64,000 nucleotides of DNA from Cydia pomonella (taxonomy: Eukaryota > Arthropoda > Insecta > Lepidoptera > Tortricidae): NCBI RefSeq assembly GCF_033807575.1, contig NC_084715.1, forward strand, positions 8,109,349 through 8,173,348. Direction: 5' to 3'. Positions 61,301 to 64,000 of the stretch are shown one piece after another. Position numbers and translations under genes: made by a program. Within the stretch, counting starts at the first letter, position 1; each line of letters opens with the position of its first letter. The notes beneath the pieces are model-generated. The model was not told the DNA's origin. It made no database searches and saw only the letters and a program-made list of their open reading frames with translations.

Positions 61301-62448
61301 CTCACTAGCAGTCATTGACATTGACAAATATGAGTACTGGAATAGATAAACATTTTTTTATTTGTTTCACTAATGGGTGTATTGGTATGTGCCCTCTGCT
61401 GTTGCGCCCCAGCTCCAAGCTTCCACTGTTGCAGCAGCGTCCTGCAATCTATGACTGTGAATAAATTATCCCATGTGCTGCTGAGTGCTGACACAGTGTG
61501 CCTATTTATTTTGACCATGTACATCATTGATGTAAGTAAAATACATCAATGATGTACATATTGAAATTGAGTAAATTTTTATTTTTATAACATCAGGTCA
61601 AACAAACTGTTAAAAATGTTTTAGTTCAAAATGCACTTTCACGTACAGTCAGCGTCAAATACTTTGTAGCAACTAAAGTAGCCAAATAGTTCGGTACACC
61701 ATATATTTAGTATGGTGTACCGAACTATTTGGCCACTTTGACTGCTACAAAGTATTTGACGCTGACTGTACGACCGACGCTACTCATGACTCATTCACTT
61801 CTAGGTCAAAGATAAAAACATTAAAAATTCTCAAAGAATGATATATGCATATAAAAATGCAAGTATGTACGAGTAATACTTGTAATTTACCAGCGTAATT
61901 ATTAGTTAAAGTATTATTTAGAAATTAAATTCTTCTTCCTCAGGCTCACGAGAAGGATTACGATATAAATAGCGAAGATGATCCTGAGTGCGAGTATTAT
62001 GTAAACGTGGGCACCGCTTTTCCGAATCGTCCTTTATCCACTACAATACAGATCGTTAACCATAGGTAAACAACATTCAATATCGTCATAATATTACTGT
62101 ATTTGGATTCCTCGTGCTTTCTTGTCTGATCGGTTTTTTCCAAGAAGTGTGAATTTATGGGCTTTTATTATGGGTCTCTAAACCTTTATAAATAATCAAA
62201 AAATGCATAAAATATTACACGAACTTAAAAGTTATACCTTATTGTATATTCCTGAATACGTATGGTTTACACAGCTTTCAATTGTTTTCAGTCCAGTTTC
62301 ATACTCGTTTTCCTGGAAATCAAGACCTTGGGGGAAATGCTCGTGCTGGCAGGAGCACTTGACTTCAGGGTCTGTTTTGGAGGAGCAAGAGGAAATAAGC
62401 AATCAATTGTGTCCGGCAGCAGTAGCTGCTAAGGAGGCTGGAGAGAAG
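40303..62448 (+). CDS. ASH/MSP-domain ciliary protein, DLEC1/CFAP81-like (partial)
   Basis: Exons: 40303-40337, 40997-41105, 46857-47055, 50033-50171, 53048-53177, [at least one not found], 58114-58231, 59180-59385, 60844-61062, 61944-62065, 62292-62448, then beyond the window. All are GT-AG and phases agree within each block (204 + 274 codons). Start ATG 40303 has a good context and reads MADNLPLIPGKETVC. Residues 49-160 are charged and probably helical. From PEYVYCLPEQINFVNFTLGH the pattern is immunoglobulin-like ASH strands: IHFHPKDVRAFHDELRI..VPI, VDLGAKLLGDQHYASLVLQC, GPFTIHPAWWSG, FPNRPLSTTIQIVNHSPVSY. Such repeats occur in axonemal and centrosomal proteins (DLEC1, HYDIN, CFAP47/65), so a role in cilia or sperm flagella is likely. 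Identity as DLEC1 is a guess; the class is firmer. Confidence 0.75.
40421..40580 (-). repeat. dispersed repeat, copy 1 (partner at 59412)
   Basis: Read on the minus strand: ATGGTGCTACTTTACCGCAA, TGTCGAAAATGTAAAGGGCC, AAAACGTTGTACGATAC, TTCGCACTTGTATCG. The same blocks occur in order on the plus strand at 59412-59627. It is in the first intron of the ASH gene. Confidence 0.7.
41486..41640 (+). repeat. possible decayed CTAATATTATAAATGC-type repeat
   Basis: GTCTGTTTGTCAGTATCTTC ... CTACTGAACGGATTTTCATG resembles the middle of that family (CTGAACCGATTT...ATGAAATTT). The ends are not visible. Confidence 0.35.
42556..42634. mobile_element. palindromic MITE (GAGTTCATAAATATGTATAC)
   Basis: GAGTTCATAAATATGTATAC on the left and GTATACATATTTATGAACTC on the right are perfect inverted repeats. 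Pairing continues with AACCTTA/TAAGGTT. Loop short. Intronic in the ASH gene. Confidence 0.85.
44382..45224 (-). CDS. intronless seven-TM receptor-like protein (secretin-class-like, orphan)
   Basis: 280 codons from ATG 45224 (context AAAATGG) to TAG 44382. The frame also runs upstream to 45239 without an ATG, so 45224 is the start. Seven hydrophobic segments are evident at about residues 25-48, 58-80, 95-125, 134-158, 172-195, 208-235 and 240-265. The short N-terminus has two N-glycosylation sites (NQS, NLT) and no hormone-binding domain. Helix 3 has SWMFIFTKNLYDKVVLVF and helix 7 NSFQTFAITIIFLILAGKK, recalling class B receptors (FW..E..YL; NSFQGF), but the canonical Glu and disulfide Cys are not evident. 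It may be a lineage-specific receptor or another 7-TM protein. It is nested antisense in an intron of the ASH gene. Ligand unknown. Confidence 0.7.
   Translation of the reverse strand: MANQSAENINLTQLEAIEVLQVFKTPWLLGIAVSAACLILQLLVLILIPNARKYDEKVLVQLTIARIVNTACEFQISFENLEPGLFNDVVYALYFQSDFALVSWMFIFTKNLYDKVVLVFVYEKVKLRIVSCLVWFLTLPVGVLCPVLLTYYKEYWNTFYKSYSQVKFFMLILNALIFVEIFHVACKIGVDRTKNVKHLVKTSVIAFILVCITSAQVLITDLLSYFIVGHEDIIFTFCVVNSFQTFAITIIFLILAGKKLKTDSIVVVILFELKKLLLTT
45255..45305 (-). promoter_or_regulatory. putative core promoter of the 7-TM gene
   Basis: On the minus strand an arthropod initiator-like TCAGTC lies at 45265-45260. A TATA-like TTTAAATATTA lies about 35 bases upstream near 45295-45305. 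This would give a 5' untranslated region of about 40 bases before ATG 45224. The spacing fits a Pol II core promoter, but AT-rich DNA makes the TATA match weak evidence. Confidence 0.35.
45829..46083 (-). mobile_element. non-autonomous TIR element, copy 2
   Basis: Inverted counterpart of 27760-28013: GGTGGAGATAAGGAACGAAA at the low-coordinate end, with shared blocks GGTGGCGCTACAATACC and TATAGCTGACAGCTGGACAC. The other terminus is more decayed. Intronic in the ASH gene, about 600 bases upstream of the 7-TM gene. Confidence 0.8.
46350..46630 (-). mobile_element. 3' fragment of a CR1/jockey-like non-LTR retrotransposon
   Basis: The minus-strand frame from 46625 reads VRFKRNFLPQTLRLWKWNEL, PAEVFPKVYSMRFLKKGVYK, then GRQRACNN. 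It matches the C-terminal pattern RF..SFLPRT.RLWNELP..VFP. Downstream come a TAAGCAGTCACCGTGG-type 3' region and a poly-A-like run at about 46350-46358. Intronic in the ASH gene. Confidence 0.8.
47276..47381. mobile_element. palindromic MITE (CCAAATTCCCAG...AAAACCTAGTAA)
   Basis: The left arm ACCACCAAATTCCCAGTTCT..AAAACCTAGTAAGG and the right arm TTTACTAGGTTTTGATATGG..TTTGTGGGTTG are inverted repeats of about 45 bases. Intronic in the ASH gene. Confidence 0.75.
49143..49180. repeat. CTAC microsatellite
   Basis: About eight CTAC units, slightly interrupted. Confidence 0.9.
49545..49695 (-). mobile_element. 3' end of a non-LTR retroelement
   Basis: On the minus strand, codons near 49690-49610 read NWKKSLKGISSPLY, then an A/T-rich 3' region ends in AAAATAAAGAGTTTTACTAC. 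I recognise this terminus from several moth non-LTR elements. Only a short fragment remains. Confidence 0.6.
50963..51350. mobile_element. non-autonomous element with about 90-bp inverted termini
   Basis: The left terminus TCATCGCCTCCCGTTTGATA ... CGTCAGCCGGTTATATCGCG and the right terminus CGCGATAGAACCGCCTGACG ... GGGAGGCGATGA pair over roughly 90 bases. About 200 bases of unrelated DNA lie between. No transposase. Intronic in the ASH gene. Confidence 0.8.
51715..51885 (+). mobile_element. 3' end of a retroelement with TATG tail
   Basis: Codons read MKVNEAKEICQDHSKWRSVV, then STYPSGK and a stop. An ATTATTATATG segment and repeated TATG units (to 51885) follow. I recognise the final motif (QDRSKWRSVVSAYPSGK) as a frequent retroelement C-terminus in Lepidoptera. 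A GA run lies just upstream. Confidence 0.65.
52764..52807 (+). repeat. right-half copy of the MITE at 37775
   Basis: GGTGCTACGGAGCGTAAGCG ... CACGTTGGCTACGCGGCCAC matches the right arm of that element. The left arm is not recognisable. Confidence 0.7.
53397..54066. mobile_element. non-autonomous TIR element (ACCGTGTTTTT), copy 2
   Basis: The left end ACCGTGTTTTTATTGAATTC and the right end GTTAACGGAAAAAAACACGGT are inverted. Internal blocks match the copy at 29605-30024 in reverse order, but this copy is about 250 bases longer. Intronic in the ASH gene. Confidence 0.8.
54673..55079. mobile_element. non-autonomous TIR element with poly-C runs
   Basis: The termini GGGCTTGTGCACAAATCACG and CGTGATTTTTGTACAAGCCC are inverted repeats of about 30 bases. 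Inside are C runs of about 13-16 and repeated CTCACGTG/CGTGAGGT-like motifs. No coding capacity. Confidence 0.75.
55157..55714. mobile_element. non-autonomous hAT-type element with 8-bp target duplication
   Basis: The ends are CAGGGGTCGGACAAAAAGTG and CACTTTTTGTCCGACCCCTG, inverted and continuing through GCGGATGACGT/ACGTCATCCGC. Both sides are flanked by the identical octamer CCCATGAC (55149-55156 and 55715-55722). An 8-bp duplication and a CAGGG terminus are the marks of the hAT superfamily. The 558-bp interior has no transposase frame, so it would have been moved by an enzyme from another locus. Confidence 0.9.
56132..56358. repeat. inverted-repeat element (CTTGGAACACAATT)
   Basis: GAGGAAAAATCTTGGAACACAATT-like sequence on the left reappears inverted on the right (AATTGTGTTCCAAGCATTTC, then CCTC). 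A GC-richer centre lies between. Arms about 30 bases. Confidence 0.6.
57151..57246 (+). repeat. short inverted-end repeat, copy 1
   Basis: GGTCGTGTCATTCACGAAGA at the left and CGCGTCATCGTGGATGACAC at the right are inverted. A shorter, diverged copy lies at 59027-59098. Confidence 0.6.
58694..58838. mobile_element. TACAGTC-ended hairpin MITE, copy 2
   Basis: CGTACAGTCAAGTGTAAAAA on the left and TTTTTGCACTTGACTGTA on the right are inverted. Inner arms pair loosely (AATATG, TATTACACTGG-like). Intronic in the ASH gene. Confidence 0.75.
58846..59010 (+). repeat. common lepidopteran repeat (CTAGCTTACGTCCGCGG)
   Basis: Starts ACACTAGCTTACGTCCGCGG and ends TATATATTAGAT, the layout of a short repeat often seen in moth introns, with a GACAGCCACATCG-like block near the end. 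Confidence 0.5.
59027..59098 (+). repeat. short inverted-end repeat, copy 2
   Basis: GATCGTGTCATTTACGACGA ... TTAAATTTGCGCGTC parallels 57151-57246, with a deleted 3' part. Confidence 0.5.
59412..59627 (+). repeat. dispersed repeat, copy 2 (partner at 40421)
   Basis: The blocks ATGGTGCTACTTTATCGCAC, TCGAAAATATAAAGGGCC, AAAACGTTGTATGATAC and TTTGCACTTGTATCGACATG occur in the same order as in the inverted copy at 40421-40580. This copy is longer by insertions. Confidence 0.7.
59945..60060 (-). repeat. dispersed repeat also found at 7560-7690
   Basis: ATGTAACTGCACATAATTAG then GCATTAAAA, and later ACCCACACTCG, mirror the blocks at 7560-7690 in inverted orientation. Confidence 0.5.
60395..60575 (-). 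mobile_element. tRNA-derived SINE, copy 2
   Basis: On the minus strand: A box TGGCCCAGTGGGTAGTGACC and B box GGGTTCGTATC about 30 bases downstream, then the body shared with 5648-5786. This copy is better preserved. Intronic in the ASH gene, about 270 bases before the exon at 60844. Confidence 0.8.
61370..61530 (+). pseudogene. degenerate duplicate of ASH-gene exon 60844-61062
   Basis: The block CTGCTGTTGCGCCCCAG ... GCGTCCTGCAATCTATGACT ... CCCATGT ... GCTGACACAGTGTG aligns with CCGCTGTCGCGCCTCAG ... GAGTCCTGTCATCTACGGCT ... TCCATGT ... GCTGACTCGGTGTA of the upstream exon. It is followed by a GTAAGT that corresponds to the exon's donor. A 3-base deletion keeps the frame, which stays open to the donor, but no acceptor AG is found at the matching place. 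A partial tandem duplication that has decayed is the simplest reading. Confidence 0.6.
61517..61559. repeat. perfect 18-bp inverted repeat
   Basis: ATGTACATCATTGATGTA, a 7-base spacer, then TACATCAATGATGTACAT: perfect complementarity over 18 bases. It overlaps the donor-like site of the duplicated exon remnant. Confidence 0.9.
61642..61772. mobile_element. TACAGTC-ended hairpin MITE, copy 3, nearly perfect
   Basis: CGTACAGTCAGCGTCAAATA ... GTTCGGTACACCATA pairs with TATGGTGTACCGAAC ... TATTTGACGCTGACTGTACG over about 62 bases with very few mismatches, around a 7-base loop. The near-perfect arms suggest recent origin. Confidence 0.9.
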
Positions 62449-63425
62449 GTAAGTTACACATGTGAGCCAAGGAAATTAAGTAAATGGATTTTGTGAGATA
62501 TGGAGGGGAAGAAATAATAATAATAAAAATAAACAATTTGGGACAAGACCATTGCCTCGGCTCGGAATGATGAGTTCGAGTATCGCCTCTTAGTGATTTT
62601 TCCCCATTTTCATAAGCATAGTTTTGGGGACCCTTGGTTTACAACTACATTTCAAATGTGCATGGTGTCTTAAGATATAAATCTGTACCTTCCTACTGTA
62701 AGAACTGGCCGCATCGTATGCACATGACATTTGCCTGGTTTCATTCCGTTTGAGTTAGCTTGCGAACGTCTTGGAGAGAGGCCAGAAATTTCTGTACAGA
62801 AACAATACGAATTTGGTTTTGCAAAGCAAAAGTGTCAGTTGCAGGCACAATGCGGCTTTAAGCAACAGCATTATTTTTTAATTTAAAAGTTTGTTAGAAA
62901 AATGTGCGTAGTAATTAACTAACCATTACAACATCTTTAATAAATAAACCGTATAATCATTAGCATTAATTATCACAATAAAACATATTTGTAAAATTTT
63001 AATACTATTATTATCTGATTTAAAATAGCGCTTTATGCATACAAAACTCGTCATGCTTTCCTATTTAAGTATTGCGTTCTGCACGTACGTTTAAGGGTGA
63101 CCCGATGAGAAGTGCGAACCATCACTTGCATAAATGTTTGTAAATAGAAACATGGCCGAAGACAATAAAAAAGCAGTATAACGACCACAATGACCAGGAA
63201 CACTTTGAAAAGTGAATATGACTATGAAGAAGATACAGGACTCGTACAATTGACATTGAGTTATTATTAATAACTTATTAATACAAGTTCACTGTCTCAA
63301 TAACAAATTTAACCCTTCGTATGTCCTTGTCAAACATTTGCTATGGAATAAGTGGAATAACCTTTAAATTGTAAATTACAGTCGAAATGATCTGGGACAT
63401 ATAGAGGACAAGAAATACGAAAGTT
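62449..63425. other. intron or spacer after the last visible ASH exon
   Basis: After the donor at 62449 (GTAAGT) I see no further exon before the retroelement at 63430. The gene almost certainly continues outside the window. Confidence 0.5.
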
Positions 63426-63429
63426 TAAT

Positions 63430-64000
63430 AGCCACAAGAGCTAATTCAATTCAGTTCAATTTCAATTATTCAATTTATTCAAAAAAACACAAAATGTACA
63501 GGACTAGCCTAAAACATTACATTTCTTATAACTAAGGTCATTATATATATATATTTAAAAATACTAATAAAAATAAATACTTATGTGATTATGGATTAGC
63601 TACTCGTCATATCATAAAATACATTTAAATATTTAAATCAGGGCAGTAACAGTCCGCAAACAAATCGCAGGAGTGTTGCACAGCAGCGAGGTTATTGAGC
63701 GTGTTCAACGCTCGACAAACGGGCGAGTTGCGCCGCGAGACCGTGCGGGCGAGAGGGACCGCGAAGAGGCGCAGGCGGTCAGCACGAAACCGCGCACGCC
63801 CGTCTGGGACAAATAGTCGACATGCCTCGCCAACTAACTCAGGACAGTCCAGCTAAATAAGGTAGCAGAGAAATTGAGTTCGCGATAAGAACTGATGCGG
63901 CGTGCATTAAAGGAAAAGCGTGCTCACACCGGTCCTTTACCTCGTTGATTTCTGGTGGATGCTAAAGCTTTGGGTCTTCATTTGACGTTGTCTGCTATGG
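63430..64000 (-). mobile_element. 3' portion of a non-LTR retrotransposon, cut by window edge
   Basis: On the minus strand a C-terminal frame reads PELVGEACRLFVPDGRARFR, ADRLRLFAVPLARTVSRRNS and PVCRALNTLNNLAAVQHSCD, then a stop at about 63640. The pattern RLF...PLARTV..RNSPVCRALNTLN is typical of a jockey-type element tail. A stop in frame upstream (near 63858) shows decay. The 3' region ends in TGTGTTTTTTTGAATAAATT and further TTGAAT-like units near 63430-63480. Confidence 0.75.

Overview
The window reads as nuclear DNA from a lepidopteran insect (moth or butterfly). The reasons are: AT-rich sequence with long introns and GT-AG exons; many families of short palindromic or inverted-repeat elements (MITEs) and tRNA-derived SINEs that I recognise as common in ditrysian Lepidoptera; and 3' fragments of several non-LTR retrotransposon clades. 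There are no bacterial operons, ribosome binding sites or CRISPR arrays. Most short open reading frames are chance or shadow frames.

Three host genes are supported. (1) A complete 11-exon SLC17/sialin-like anion transporter lies on the minus strand (23331 down to 14638). Every exon phase fits and the model gives a 482-residue, 12-TM-type protein. (2) A long plus-strand gene starts at 40303 and runs off the right edge. It encodes an ASH/MSP-type beta-domain protein of the ciliary/flagellar class, possibly DLEC1/CFAP81-like. I find ten exons; at least one more should lie between 53177 and 58114. (3) An intronless 280-residue seven-transmembrane protein, resembling a secretin-class receptor without an ectodomain, lies antisense inside the second intron of the ASH gene (45224 to 44382).

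Layout: 1-1051 is a 120-bp satellite array. 1.1-8.1 kb is repeat-rich spacer with SINE copies and a CpG-rich patch. 8.1-12.3 kb is a block of transposon remains: a retroelement of the restriction-like-endonuclease type, a broken Tc1-like transposase and a jockey-like reverse transcriptase tail. 14.6-23.3 kb is the transporter gene with MITEs in its introns. 23.4-40.3 kb is spacer with MITEs, an RTE-type fragment at 31.7-32.3 kb and other retroelement pieces. 40.3-64 kb is the ASH gene with the nested receptor-like gene and many intronic mobile elements, including a clean non-autonomous hAT element with a perfect 8-bp target duplication (55157-55714).

The most unusual items are: the satellite monomer shares a core with a dispersed repeat present twice elsewhere in the window; a degenerate copy of one ASH-gene exon sits in the next intron and ends in a perfect 18-bp hairpin; and the receptor-like gene is nested antisense. 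All gene models come from reading the sequence by eye, with no similarity search.
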